64,000 bases of DNA from DATEOR01 sp046733475 (GTDB taxonomy: Bacteria > Actinomycetota > Thermoleophilia > Gaiellales > Gaiellaceae). This document shows, piece by piece, positions 51,075-59,847 of the stretch. Made by a program: the position numbers and the translations under genes. Location of the stretch: contig JBKPPF010000009.1 in assembly GCA_046733475.1 (NCBI GenBank), positions 41,630 to 105,629 of the forward strand, written 5' to 3'. The notes under the pieces were generated by a model, which worked only from the letters and a program-made list of their open reading frames with translations, made no database searches and was not told the DNA's origin. Numbering within the stretch: position 1 is the first letter of the stretch; every line of letters starts with the position of its first letter.

Positions 51075-51356
51075 TTGGACTCGCGGGACAACCAGCTTGC
51101 CGAAAACCAGCGTGCCTTCCGCATCGGCAACGAACGCCTGCGAGGGGCCGTGGGGGCGAGAGCTGGCGGTGAGCCGATTCCTTTCCTCTGCGAGTGCACC
51201 GACGAGACCTGTATGGGGCGCGTCAACTTGACACCCGACGAGTACCGGAGCATCCGTCGACACGAGAACCGATTCGTGATCCTTCGCGATCACCCGACCC
51301 TCGCCGGTGAAAGAATTGTGCAAGAGAACCGCTTCCATCAGGTCGTCGAAAAATAG
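51075..51356 (+). CDS. Small C-x-C-x6-C family protein, copy B'
   Basis: A 93-residue paralogue of the gene at 43533: NQLAENQRAFRIGNERLRGA, EPIPFLCECTDETCMGRVNL, EYRSIRRHENRFVILRDHP and GERIVQENRFHQVVEK. Three-Cys motif intact. TTG start. It is followed after 13 bases by copy C', repeating the B-C order of the other cluster but on the opposite strand. Confidence 0.75.
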   Translation: MDSRDNQLAENQRAFRIGNERLRGAVGARAGGEPIPFLCECTDETCMGRVNLTPDEYRSIRRHENRFVILRDHPTLAGERIVQENRFHQVVEK

Positions 51357-51369
51357 AGGGGTGAGCCTA

Positions 51370-51708
51370 TTGACTGAGAGCGAAGGAGAAAGGGCCAGTA
51401 AGGACCGTTTCGCCCGAAATGAAGCCATCTTTCGCGAGGTCAACGAGCGCGTCGCCGACGTCATGGACTCAGAAGCGCGCATGACAAACTTCCTCTGCGA
51501 ATGCGGCAACCTCGACTGCGTTGAGGAGATTTCCCTCACTGACGAGGAGTACATGAAGCTCCGAAGTAACCCAGCCACCTTCGCGGTTGTCCCTGGGCAC
51601 GTCCTTGAGGACGTGGAGACCGTGATTGAGGAGACGGATCGTTTCCACGTCGTGAAGAAGCATCCGCGCGAGGCCGCAATAGCGGAGGCGACCGACCCGA
51701 ACGGCTGA
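51370..51708 (+). CDS. Small C-x-C-x6-C family protein, copy C'
   Basis: A 112-residue close paralogue of the gene at 43195: SKDRFARNEAIFREVNERVA, TNFLCECGNLDCVEEISLTD, YMKLRSNPATFAVVPGHVLE and DRFHVVKKHPREAAIAEATD. TTG 51370 matches the homologous TTG start of copy C, with GAGGGG upstream; a GTG at 51361 is the alternative. Function unknown. Confidence 0.77.
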   Translation: MTESEGERASKDRFARNEAIFREVNERVADVMDSEARMTNFLCECGNLDCVEEISLTDEEYMKLRSNPATFAVVPGHVLEDVETVIEETDRFHVVKKHPREAAIAEATDPNG

Positions 51709-51840
51709 ATCCGGCTGAGGCAAGTTCGAGATCAAGGATTTACGAGCCGAGCGCGATAGGGGTTCCGTGAGGTCGGGCGAGCCTCTTCTCCCGAGCCCGG
51801 CGCGTCGGCAGGCCGCAGGCCGAACGCTCGCGCCCCGGCC

Positions 51841-52841
51841 TCACTTCGACTGAGTACCAGGGCCGCCGCTCGAGCAGCCAGCGAGACGGCCCGGAGGAGG
51901 GCTGTGCGGCCTAACCGACGGCCACATGCCACTGGTCACTTGTCCTCGCAGGCCACCTCGTGCGGAAGGACGGGAAAGGAATGGACGAACGAGCCCGCCC
52001 TCGAAGCTGAACAAGCCACGCTGCCTGTCGTAGCCGCCGGGGATACCCGCTTGCGCCAACGCCCGAGCCATCTCCCGTGCTTGGTCGGTCGATACGACCT
52101 GACATCCGTCGGAGATCAGCGTCTGTAGGTTCGCGCTCAGGACCTCGCGGGCCGTAGACGGCAGCGTAGACAAGTGGGGCTTACCGAGGTCGTATCCAAC
52201 CTCGAGGCGGGAAGGGACCAACGGCGACGCCTCGGGCTGCACGTACATGCGGCGTGGCAGCCTCCATGCCGTCGGATCGCGGAAGAACATTACGAGCTCG
52301 ATGACTTCGTTTTCGGCCTCCGTGCTCGCGGCCGAGATCCGCTCCAAGTCAACGTGCTTAGCCCGCCACCGGGCGGCGGAACGATCGCCCCAAACGAGGA
52401 TGACGGATCGGTCGCCGTGGCGGACTTCCATGCTTCCAGGGTCGTGTCCGGAGTCGAGCGTGAGGCCCTGGTTCTGCTTGAAGAGGCCGGTCGACACGGC
52501 CCTCGACCGGAGCCCTTCGGCGCCCGCGGGCGTGAGTTGTATCTGGAGATAGCCGTCCTTGATCGGCCAGATCACTCGTCCCTCGGCGTAAATGGCGAGT
52601 TCACCGGGTCAAAGGCTTGGAGATTGAGCACGGGTTCGCCGACCGGGGTTCACTCGGTGGCTCCTCGGGGTCGTCGAGCGTAAAAGGAAGGCTGTGTGCT
52701 GGGAGCCGTCGTGACGGCTTGGTCGCGCTTGGCCGATGCGAGCGGGGGCTCATCCGAGGATCGGAGCGCATCCAGGCCCGCGAAGACACCCACGGCCACA
52801 ACGGCTCCGACAATGATCCAGCTGAGGCGTGGGCATTGCAC
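51841..52841 (-). pseudogene. Frameshifted anchored extracytoplasmic protein
   Basis: From GTG 52841: LSWIIVGAVVAVGVFAGLDA (anchor) then an unrelated-looking linker ending in a stop. A second frame has EPVLNLQAFDPVN, and a third, long frame has IYAEGRVIWPIKDGYLQIQL, TPAGAEGLRSRAVSTGLF and PSRLEVGYDLGKPHLSTLP. The pattern resembles actinobacterial secreted proteins with repeats of the type GxxxIYxxGRVIW. At least two shifts; the long third frame (to 51841) could still be read as a truncated product. Confidence 0.5.
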
Positions 52842-52939
52842 AGTTCTACGCCCCTCGCTCCCACGCCACAAGTATCTCGGCCAGCCGTGTCTGCCGGCGA
52901 AAGCCAAGAAGTTCCGCAAACCCTAAGGGACTCTTGTGA

Positions 52940-53012
52940 TGCGCCCGGCAGGATTCGAACCTGCGACCCGCGGATTAGAAGTCCGCCGCTCTGTCCACTG
53001 AGCTACGGGCGC
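52940..53012 (-). tRNA. tRNA-Arg (anticodon UCU)
   Basis: 73-nt cloverleaf on the minus strand: acceptor GCGCCCG with CGGGCGC, anticodon loop CTTCTAA between GCGGA and TCCGC, T-loop TTCGAAT. CCA not encoded. It is 43 bases from the divergent tRNA-His. Confidence 0.95.
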
Positions 53013-53055
53013 GTCGGGGAGGAACGTAGCACCCGGGTTACACTGCACCTTGCAC

Positions 53056-53129
53056 GGTGGCCGTAGCTCAGCTGGTAGAGCCCCGGGTTGTGGTCCCGGC
53101 TGTCGCGGGTTCGAGTCCCGTCGGCCACC
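53056..53129 (+). tRNA. tRNA-His (anticodon GUG)
   Basis: Acceptor GTGGCCG with CGGCCAC, anticodon loop TTGTGGT between CCGGG and CCCGG, T-loop TTCGAGT. An extra G precedes the acceptor (53056) facing C73, the tRNA-His hallmark. Confidence 0.96.
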
Positions 53130-53137
53130 CTAGATTC

Positions 53138-54253
53138 CTAACGTCTCCGTGCGCGCCGTAGCGCGAGTGCCCGCCGCACGTCAGACCATGAGAGGAGCCC
53201 GACGAAGCGGTCGCCGTCGAGGACGAGCGCCCGAGAGACGTCTCCGTCCGAGATCTCGGCCGCCGCGTCGAAGAGGTCGTCGTCCTCGCGCACGACGGGG
53301 ACATTCTCCCGAGGGAGCATGCAGTCGCGCACCGTGCGGCTCTCCCAGTCGCTGCGCGGAACCTCGGCGACGCAGCGGAGCGGGAGGAGCCCGACGACAT
53401 GGCCGTTGTCCGTGACGGGGTAGGTCGCATGCCGGGTCGTCCACGCGATGTCGTCCATGAATTCGCCGAGCGTGACATCGGGCTTCGTCGTCACGGGATC
53501 GCGAACGACCAGGTCTCCGACCTGCAGTCCCCGGAGAGCCTGGCGGGCGAGCAGCGTGCGGTCCTCGGCCGCTGCGGCCTGCAGGAGAAACCAGCCGATG
53601 AAGGCGATCCAGAGCGCGCTGTAGGCGCTCTGCCAGATGGCGAACCCGACGCCGCCGAGGATGAAGAGGTAGCCGAAGCCCTGCCCGATGAGCGCAGCGA
53701 CGTGGGTCGCCCAGCCGAGGTTGCCGCTCGCGCCCCAGAGGGCGGATCGGAGCACACGACCCCCGTCGAGTGGCAGCGCGGGCAGGAGGTTGAAGAGGAG
53801 CAGAACGAGGTTGATGTAACCGAGCCACGCGGCGACGCCGTCTGCCACCTCCGGCAGGCTCGCTTTCCAGGCGAGGAGGACGAAGACCCCCCCGAGGACG
53901 AGCGACACGAGGGGCCCCGCGATCGCGATCCGAAACTCAGCCCCGGCATTCGGAAACATTCCTCGGAACTTGGCGACACCGCCGAAGAGCCAAAGCGTGA
54001 TGCCCTCGATCTCGACTCCTTCGCGCTTGGCCTCGAGCGCGTGCCCGAACTCGTGCATGAGCAGCGAGGTGAAGAAGAGAAGCGCTGCGACGATCGCCAT
54101 GCCGGTGTACGTGCTTTGGTCGTGGCCCGGATTCGTGCTCGGAAAGATCCCGGTGGCGAGCGTCCACACGATGAGCGCGAAGACGATCGCCCAGCTCCAG
54201 TTCACGCCGAAGCGGATGCCGGCGATGCGGCCCAGCGTCAGGCTGTCGCGCAT
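53138..54253 (-). CDS. Site-2 protease family (M50) zinc metalloprotease with CBS domains
   Basis: A 371-residue membrane protease. HEFGH at residues 67-71 and NLLPALPLDGGR (metal-binding Asp) form the M50 active site within six helices. Two CBS domains follow (VGDLVVRDPVTTKPDVTLGE; TVRDCMLPRENVPVV, then RALVLDGDRFVGLLSWSDVR), which usually sense adenylates. Rip3/SpoIVFB-like build. It cleaves membrane-embedded regulators; substrate unknown. Confidence 0.92.
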   Translation of the reverse strand: MRDSLTLGRIAGIRFGVNWSWAIVFALIVWTLATGIFPSTNPGHDQSTYTGMAIVAALLFFTSLLMHEFGHALEAKREGVEIEGITLWLFGGVAKFRGMFPNAGAEFRIAIAGPLVSLVLGGVFVLLAWKASLPEVADGVAAWLGYINLVLLLFNLLPALPLDGGRVLRSALWGASGNLGWATHVAALIGQGFGYLFILGGVGFAIWQSAYSALWIAFIGWFLLQAAAAEDRTLLARQALRGLQVGDLVVRDPVTTKPDVTLGEFMDDIAWTTRHATYPVTDNGHVVGLLPLRCVAEVPRSDWESRTVRDCMLPRENVPVVREDDDLFDAAAEISDGDVSRALVLDGDRFVGLLSWSDVRRALALRRARRR

Positions 54254-54257
54254 GAGG

Positions 54258-54443
54258 CTACCGGTCCTTGCGAACCTGGCGTGCGATCTCGGTGGCGCGC
54301 TTCGCGACGATGGGCCCGTGTTTGCGAGCCTGCTTCGTGGCGTTTTCGATGATTTGCCGGCGCTGCTGCGGCGGGATGCGCTTCCAGCCTCGCTGGGCCT
54401 TCAACGCAAGTGCAACGAACTTCCACGTGGCCATCCACGCCAT
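54258..54443 (-). CDS. Small basic protein of unknown function
   Basis: A 61-residue, Arg/Lys-rich helical protein: WMATWKFVALALKAQRGWKR, PPQQRRQIIENATKQARKHG, PIVAKRATEIARQVRKDR. It lies four bases upstream of the M50 protease start in the same direction, so they likely share a transcript. No domain recognised. Confidence 0.6.
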   Translation of the reverse strand: MAWMATWKFVALALKAQRGWKRIPPQQRRQIIENATKQARKHGPIVAKRATEIARQVRKDR

Positions 54444-54488
54444 GTTCCCACAACGAACGAGCGAGCCGTCGGGTTTCGGGCGCCGCGC

Positions 54489-55445
54489 CTACATGATCCA
54501 GACGCGGGTACCGACCCTGACCAGGCGGAACAGGGATTCGGCATCGCGCTTCTTCATCCGTATGCAGCCGTGGGAGATCGAGTATCCCACGGACGCGGGA
54601 TTTGGCGTGCCGTGGATGCCCAGCCCCGGGACGGAGAGACCCATCCAGCGGGTTCCGAGTGGGTTTTCAGGCCCTGGCGGGATCGGATCGAGGTCCTTCG
54701 CCCAGTTGGAGTCGGGCGGGTACCACCACGGATGACGGTACTTGCTCACGATTCGAAACCGACCACGGGGTGTGGGCGTCCATGTCCCTCCGGTTGCAAC
54801 CGTGAAGACGCGGAGAGGTCGAGCGCCCCGGTAGAAGTAGAGCCGGTGCCCCTCGCGCCGAATGATGACGAGACGGCGTGCCGCTCGAGCGTGGCCAGCC
54901 TCTCCCGTCGTCAGCCCTCCCGGCCCGTCTACTCGCTCGCCGTCGAGGGAAGCGAGGGTCGCTGGGCCTACAACGCCGTCGACCTCAAGAGCCGAATGGC
55001 GCTGGAAGCGACGGACCGCCGCGACGCTCAGGCCTCCGTAGCTGCCATCGAGAGGGCCTGGCGAGTACCCGTGCGAGCGTAGGAGGAACTGGGTCTCGGC
55101 GACGTCCCAGCCGTTGTCCCCGAACGTGATGGTGCGTGTGCCGAGGCGATGGCGGCTGTAGCGGCCAAGGGCGGCGCAGGTGACCGGCCCGGGAATGCCG
55201 TCTACGGTCAGCCGGTGCCTGCGCTGGAAGACGCGCACGGCGGCGATCGTGCGAGGGCCGATGACCCCGTCGATGGAGCCCGAGTAGAGGCTGCGATTCT
55301 TCAGCGCGACCTGCAACGCGGCGATCCCTGAGCGAGTTCCGCCGGAGCTCGTAGGGACGAATACGAGAGCCGCGATCGCTGTGATTCCGAGCACGCTCGC
55401 GCGGGCGGCGTGTCGCCGACGGCGCCTCGTCATCGGGCTCGTCAC
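54489..55445 (-). CDS. L,D-transpeptidase with two peptidoglycan-binding domains
   Basis: A 318-residue exported enzyme: basic start plus hydrophobic SVLGITAIAALVFVP signal, two PG_binding_1 repeats (ALKNRSLYSGSIDGVIGPRT; LRSHGYSPGPLDGSYGG) and a YkuD domain with GIHGTPNPASVGYSISHG and catalytic Cys294 (SHGCIRM). It makes 3-3 cross-links in peptidoglycan or anchors proteins. The upstream coiled-coil gene overlaps by four bases. Confidence 0.93.
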   Translation of the reverse strand: MTSPMTRRRRRHAARASVLGITAIAALVFVPTSSGGTRSGIAALQVALKNRSLYSGSIDGVIGPRTIAAVRVFQRRHRLTVDGIPGPVTCAALGRYSRHRLGTRTITFGDNGWDVAETQFLLRSHGYSPGPLDGSYGGLSVAAVRRFQRHSALEVDGVVGPATLASLDGERVDGPGGLTTGEAGHARAARRLVIIRREGHRLYFYRGARPLRVFTVATGGTWTPTPRGRFRIVSKYRHPWWYPPDSNWAKDLDPIPPGPENPLGTRWMGLSVPGLGIHGTPNPASVGYSISHGCIRMKKRDAESLFRLVRVGTRVWIM

Positions 55446-56122
55446 GGTTGGACCGACAGGGCTCTGACGATCGATTGCTTCAGCTGGCGCTTCTCGTCGG
55501 GAGAGAGGTCGGTGGCGGTGAAGTAGCGCTGGACGTCATCAGCGACGGCGGGAGCGAGAAATCCCTTGCCGGCGTCTCTCTCGAGCGCCCGCCTCAGGCT
55601 CGCGAGCCCGTCGGCGAACTCGACCTTCGCGCGCGCGAGCCCGCGGGTGCCCAGAGCAGCGTGAGTCTGGCGGTCACTCGCCGAAAGGAGCTCTCCCGCC
55701 GCGTTGCGCAGTGCGGCGCTCGCCGACTCGGAGCGGTCGGCCCGGTCCTTCTGCTGCTCGTAGTAGGTCTGCAGCCGGTCGCGTTGAGCGCGCAGGACCT
55801 CGACGAGCTCCTCGAGCTCCTCGGCCCGCTCCTCCGCCAAAGCCAAGCGACGATCGAGCATTTGCGAGCTCGTGTGCGCGATTGCATTCTCGCGCTCGAG
55901 CTCCTCGACCCGGACCCGTTGCTCGCTCGCGACGCGTGCGTAGTCCTGGCCGATATGCGTCTGCCTCTGCACCTCGGCGGTCAGCCCCGAGTTCGTCATC
56001 CGCAGCCTGTCGAGCTCTGCGAGGACGTCCCAGTCGGATCCATCCCGCTTGACCGTCGCGGCGCCGTTCTCCGGCTGAACCTCAGGGTGCGGCTGCAACA
56101 AGAGCAGTCGTCGTAGTTGCAT
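55442..56122 (-). CDS. Coiled-coil protein
   Basis: A 226-residue protein whose residues about 30-145 form a long coiled coil (LDRLRMTNSGLTAEVQRQ, RVRVEELERENAIAH, LALAEERAEELEELVEVL). A C-terminal globular part (RAKVEFADGLASLRRALERD, SPDEKRQLKQSIVRALSV) follows. No signal peptide. Overlaps the L,D-transpeptidase start, hinting at a joint envelope role; function unknown. Confidence 0.68.
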   Translation of the reverse strand: MQLRRLLLLQPHPEVQPENGAATVKRDGSDWDVLAELDRLRMTNSGLTAEVQRQTHIGQDYARVASEQRVRVEELERENAIAHTSSQMLDRRLALAEERAEELEELVEVLRAQRDRLQTYYEQQKDRADRSESASAALRNAAGELLSASDRQTHAALGTRGLARAKVEFADGLASLRRALERDAGKGFLAPAVADDVQRYFTATDLSPDEKRQLKQSIVRALSVQP

Positions 56123-56360
56123 GGTGGAACCCCCGTTTTCGGCGAGTGGGCTTCGTCTGAAGTTCCAGCCCGCGCAGTGGAGGGGCGGGGGCTGCCTGCC
56201 GCAAATGCCGCAGGAGACGCGTACGACGAGCGCGGGACGCGTCCTTCGAGGCTTGGGGACTTCTTACCGATCGCTTACACCTTGGCGATGCCCGATCGCG
56301 TTGCGAAGCTGTTACCGACGCGGCCCGGCCGGGTTACGCGTCGCTCGGACAATCCCACGC

Positions 56361-56966
56361 ATGACCAAAGCACTCGCCGTCGCCATCGTCATCGCCGCAT
56401 TTCTCGCCGGATGCTCCAACGGGCCAAAGGACGCCGGCCCCGTTCCGACGGGGCGCTCAACCCATTCTTCGGCCACCGCTGGAGGCGAAGTCACCGTCTC
56501 GACGGGTGGATCCACGTCGTCCGGCGAGGCGACCGCCGGCGCCCCGCTCTGCAAGGACGAGGTCATGGCGGTGAGGATCGTCGGCCAGGAAGGAGCCGCA
56601 GGCACTATCCGGACCGTCTGGGGAGCCCGAAACACGTCGCCCGAGCCGTGCGCCTCGAAGGGCTATCCGGGCATGGATTTCCACGGCGCGAGCGGGTGGC
56701 TCGACGCGCAGGTCGAGCGCGGCACAGGCTTCCCCGACATCGAGCAGGCGCCCTCCCAGATCATGATCGGGCACGGAAAGTCGCTCTACTTCGTCAGCTA
56801 CTGGAGCGACGTGGACAGCGCCTCCGGCCCGTGCGTTCAGTTCGACCGGGTCAAGGTGACGCTGCCGGACAACTTCACGTCGGCGGAACACGCCGCCATC
56901 GGCTGTCTCAATCCCGAGTCCGTGCGGGTCGGGCCCGTCACGGACGCCGTTCCGAGCAACGGATAG
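56361..56966 (+). CDS. DUF4232-like lipoprotein
   Basis: A 201-residue lipoprotein: lipobox FLAGC (Cys at about 18), Ser/Thr/Gly-rich linker, then a DUF4232-type domain with C-K-D-E, GTIRTVWGARNTSPEPCASK and GYPGMDFHGASGWLDAQV, and closing cysteines. The opening (MTK, lipobox, GPVPT) parallels that of the lipoprotein at 61105, suggesting shared export signals. Function unknown. Confidence 0.8.
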   Translation: MTKALAVAIVIAAFLAGCSNGPKDAGPVPTGRSTHSSATAGGEVTVSTGGSTSSGEATAGAPLCKDEVMAVRIVGQEGAAGTIRTVWGARNTSPEPCASKGYPGMDFHGASGWLDAQVERGTGFPDIEQAPSQIMIGHGKSLYFVSYWSDVDSASGPCVQFDRVKVTLPDNFTSAEHAAIGCLNPESVRVGPVTDAVPSNG

Positions 56967-57840
56967 TCGGAGACGAGCGTTAGATCTACCGCGGAGACAC
57001 GTGCGCCCGACCAATCCAGGAACAGACACGCGAGTCGATGCTTCGACGGCAGCAGCCGGTAGCGGAACACGCAGCGTGGCGAGCTCGCCGGCGATCAAGT
57101 CGCGGCGGAGCTTTGCCTCGCGTTGCGTCTTGAACGATCCGCCGTAGCGCGGGGCGGACTCCCTCCCGCCCGTCCTAACATGACGCGGTGGCGGACGCCG
57201 CTGCGTGTCTCTCGGCGCGTGACCCAGGCACTAGCAATCGGTGCGCTTCTTGGCTCGCGTCGCTCCGAGAACGACAGGCTCTGGCGGTGTATGGAAGCGT
57301 CCGGACTCGTCCCGGTGCGACATCCAGCAGGGTTCGCCATGCGAATTGTGGAACCTCCCGAGACAGCGGCCTCCCGTGACCCTTACTGGGCCCGCGACCA
57401 GCGGACAAGCGCTTGTGCGATCCGCTCGCAAGAGCGCCGGCGGCTGAGGAGTTCGGCGACTGCGCCTGCCGCAAGGCGTTCACCGGAATAGCCGCCAGGA
57501 GGGCGAGCACGGGGGGTGGCACGTGCCGCGAAGGAATTCACGAGTGGAGCTCTTGACAGGCTGGCGTGTCAGCTAACGCCGAACGAAGCTCGGAGGACGC
57601 AGCGGCTTCGTCTTTCACGTTCTCAGTACAGGCAATGAAGGCGTCGGGACGCACCCTCACCTGGGTCATCGCCAGCGCGGTACCGGCAGTTCAAGGGATC
57701 GCCTGAGTCAGCGACTGAAAGGAACTGGAGGAACGGTCGTGGACCATGCGGGTTTTCCGCACTGATTCCGTATTTCACACGTTGCCTCGTAACGCATGCT
57801 ATGAAAGCCTGTCTCCCAGCGGCGAAGGGAGGCGATTCGA
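56967..57840. other. Large intergenic region without a supported gene
   Basis: About 870 bases. Open frames on both strands (for example 57123-57491 plus, 57175-57522 minus) overlap each other and show no domain, start signal or secretion feature. TTGACA at 57554 and a TAACGC 17 bases on resemble a promoter for the multicopper oxidase. Probably decayed or regulatory DNA. Confidence 0.4.
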
Positions 57841-59553
57841 ATGGGGTCACTCACACGAAAGCAATTGCTTCAGTATGGAGCGGTCGGTGGCGCGACGTTC
57901 TTCACCCCCTGGCGGCTGACTCAAAGGAAGGCGTTCGCCGCCATGGGCGGACAGCTGCCGAAGTACGTGGAGCACGTCCCACTCCCTGGGGCAGGGATCG
58001 TCGTGGCCGGCCAAAGCGGCGCGAACGCATATTCGTTCACCCAGCGCCAGATTTCACGCCGCCTGCATCCGCAACTTCCAAAGACTCGCTTCTGGGCCTA
58101 CGACGACGGCAGCGGGCTCGAAGGCCAGGCGGGCTCGTTCGGCATAGCCCTCGTGGCAGAGAAGGACACCCCGGTGACAGTGCGGTTCACACACGACCTT
58201 CCTTCCACCTACCCCGCCTGGATCCCGGTCGACACGCGGCTGGTACCGCTCGAACATCAGGTGCGTGTGATGACGCATCTGCATGGCGGCTTCGTCGCGG
58301 CAGCGAGTGACGGCAGTCCGGCGGTCACTCCGAGCGGATTCGGGCCAGGCGAGACGCAGACCGTCCACTATCCCAACGAGCAGCCGGCGACGCTCCTCTG
58401 GTTCCACGACCACGCGATGGGCGCCACACGCCTGAATGTCTTTGCCGGGCTCGCCGCCGCTTACCTCCTGCGCGACGAGTTCGACACGGGTGGGCCCGAC
58501 AATGCCAACGGCCTCCCAAGCGGGCCGTACGAGGTCCCGCTCGTAATCCAGGACCGCCAGTTCAATGACGACGGCACCTTCCACTATCCGGTGAGCGACA
58601 TCCCCGGTGTGACCTGGATCGGCGAGTACTTCGGGGACACGATGCTGGTTAACGGGAAGGTGTGGCCTTTCCTCGACGTCGAGGCCCGCCTCTACCGCCT
58701 GCGCATCCTGAACGGGTGCAACGCCCGCATCCTCAACCTCCATTTCGGGCGCGCGCCGATGTGGCAGATCGGCGCCGAAGGAGGGCTTTTCGACCGGCCC
58801 GTGCGCGTCAAGCGACTCGTGCTCGCACCGGCCGAGCGCGCCGACGTCCTGATCGACTTCGCTCCTCTTGCCGGGGAAAAGTTGATCGTCGTGAACCGGC
58901 GCCCGCCGGACCCGATCGTAACGCCTGCCCCCCCGCTGCGGCAGGTGATGGAGATTCGAGTCGCGGGCAGTCACGTGAGATCCAGCACGATTCCGGAGAC
59001 CTTGATCGGAGGACGGCGAGCTGCCTTGCCTAGCCCGTCTCGGCGGCGCTTCATCACGCTCAACGAGATCGGCGTCGACACACCAGATTGGGAGCTGACG
59101 CTGAACGGCGCCGGGTTTTTCGAGGAAGACCATGTCGTCCCTGCTACCGAGAACGTGAAGGTCGGATCGGTGGAGGACTGGTACTGGGTCAACCTCACGG
59201 GCGACACGCACCCAATGCATACGCACCTCTTCATGCACGAGGTCATCGGTCGCGTGCCTTTCGACCCCGACGCGTACGCCGCGGCCGCGATCGCGGCGGG
59301 CTTCGGTGGGCCCGACGGTCTGCTCGGTGGCTTCGACCCGCGCCCGTACGCCACCGGGCCGATGGAGCGGCCGCGTCGCAGCGAGCGCGGCTTTAAGGAC
59401 ACGACGAAGGCCGACCCCGGCTACTTCACGATCATTCGCGGGCGCTTCGATCTTCCGAGCGGCGTTGCTCCACCGCAGGACTACGTCTATCACTGCCACA
59501 TCGTCGAGCACGAGGACAACGAGATGATGCGACCGTTCCGCGTCGTAAACTGA
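57841..59553 (+). CDS. Multicopper oxidase (CotA/bilirubin-oxidase-like)
   Basis: A 570-residue oxidase with the four copper-binding stretches: HLHGG, WFHDHA, HPMHTHLF and HCHIVEHEDNEMM (with the type-1 Cys and Met). The N-terminus (LTRKQLLQYGAVGGATFF) resembles a Tat-like signal without the twin Arg, so export is probable but not certain. Length and motif spacing fit the three-cupredoxin CotA/phenoxazinone-synthase group. It oxidises phenols, bilirubin or metals with O2. GGGAGG lies nine bases upstream. Confidence 0.92.
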   Translation: MGSLTRKQLLQYGAVGGATFFTPWRLTQRKAFAAMGGQLPKYVEHVPLPGAGIVVAGQSGANAYSFTQRQISRRLHPQLPKTRFWAYDDGSGLEGQAGSFGIALVAEKDTPVTVRFTHDLPSTYPAWIPVDTRLVPLEHQVRVMTHLHGGFVAAASDGSPAVTPSGFGPGETQTVHYPNEQPATLLWFHDHAMGATRLNVFAGLAAAYLLRDEFDTGGPDNANGLPSGPYEVPLVIQDRQFNDDGTFHYPVSDIPGVTWIGEYFGDTMLVNGKVWPFLDVEARLYRLRILNGCNARILNLHFGRAPMWQIGAEGGLFDRPVRVKRLVLAPAERADVLIDFAPLAGEKLIVVNRRPPDPIVTPAPPLRQVMEIRVAGSHVRSSTIPETLIGGRRAALPSPSRRRFITLNEIGVDTPDWELTLNGAGFFEEDHVVPATENVKVGSVEDWYWVNLTGDTHPMHTHLFMHEVIGRVPFDPDAYAAAAIAAGFGGPDGLLGGFDPRPYATGPMERPRRSERGFKDTTKADPGYFTIIRGRFDLPSGVAPPQDYVYHCHIVEHEDNEMMRPFRVVN

Positions 59554-59746
59554 GGCCGTTCCTTTCTAGTCTGGCCGCCAGGGCGGTGAAGGAGTTCTCG
59601 CCCCCGGTCTTCGGCAACGGTCGGCCTTTACTCGCTGCGAATCGGAGGTTTGCACGGAGGTCTGCACCAGGTGCGCCATTTCCGGCCTCTCCGGAACCCA
59701 TGAGCCACGCAACCATGCGGTTTCCGCTCAACCAAGCGGTGCTATA

Positions 59747-59818
59747 TGGCCCCGGGAGGAGTCGAACCTCCGCACGCGGATTCGAAGTCCGCTGCTCTAT
59801 CCGCTGAGCTACGGGGCC
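59747..59818 (-). tRNA. tRNA-Arg (anticodon UCG)
   Basis: 72-nt cloverleaf on the minus strand: acceptor GGCCCCG with CGGGGCC, anticodon loop CTTCGAA between GCGGA and TCCGC, T-loop TTCGACT. Discriminator A. Confidence 0.95.
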
Positions 59819-59847
59819 CGAAGACGGGAGTGTAGCCCGGGGCCGCG

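Noticed and set aside
43195..52841. Prophage or transposon
   Set aside because: No integrase, transposase, phage structural gene or terminal inverted repeats could be identified despite the decayed genes and tRNA copy.
56967..57840. Two opposing frames of about 120 codons
   Set aside because: They overlap each other and have no domain, signal or ribosome binding site.
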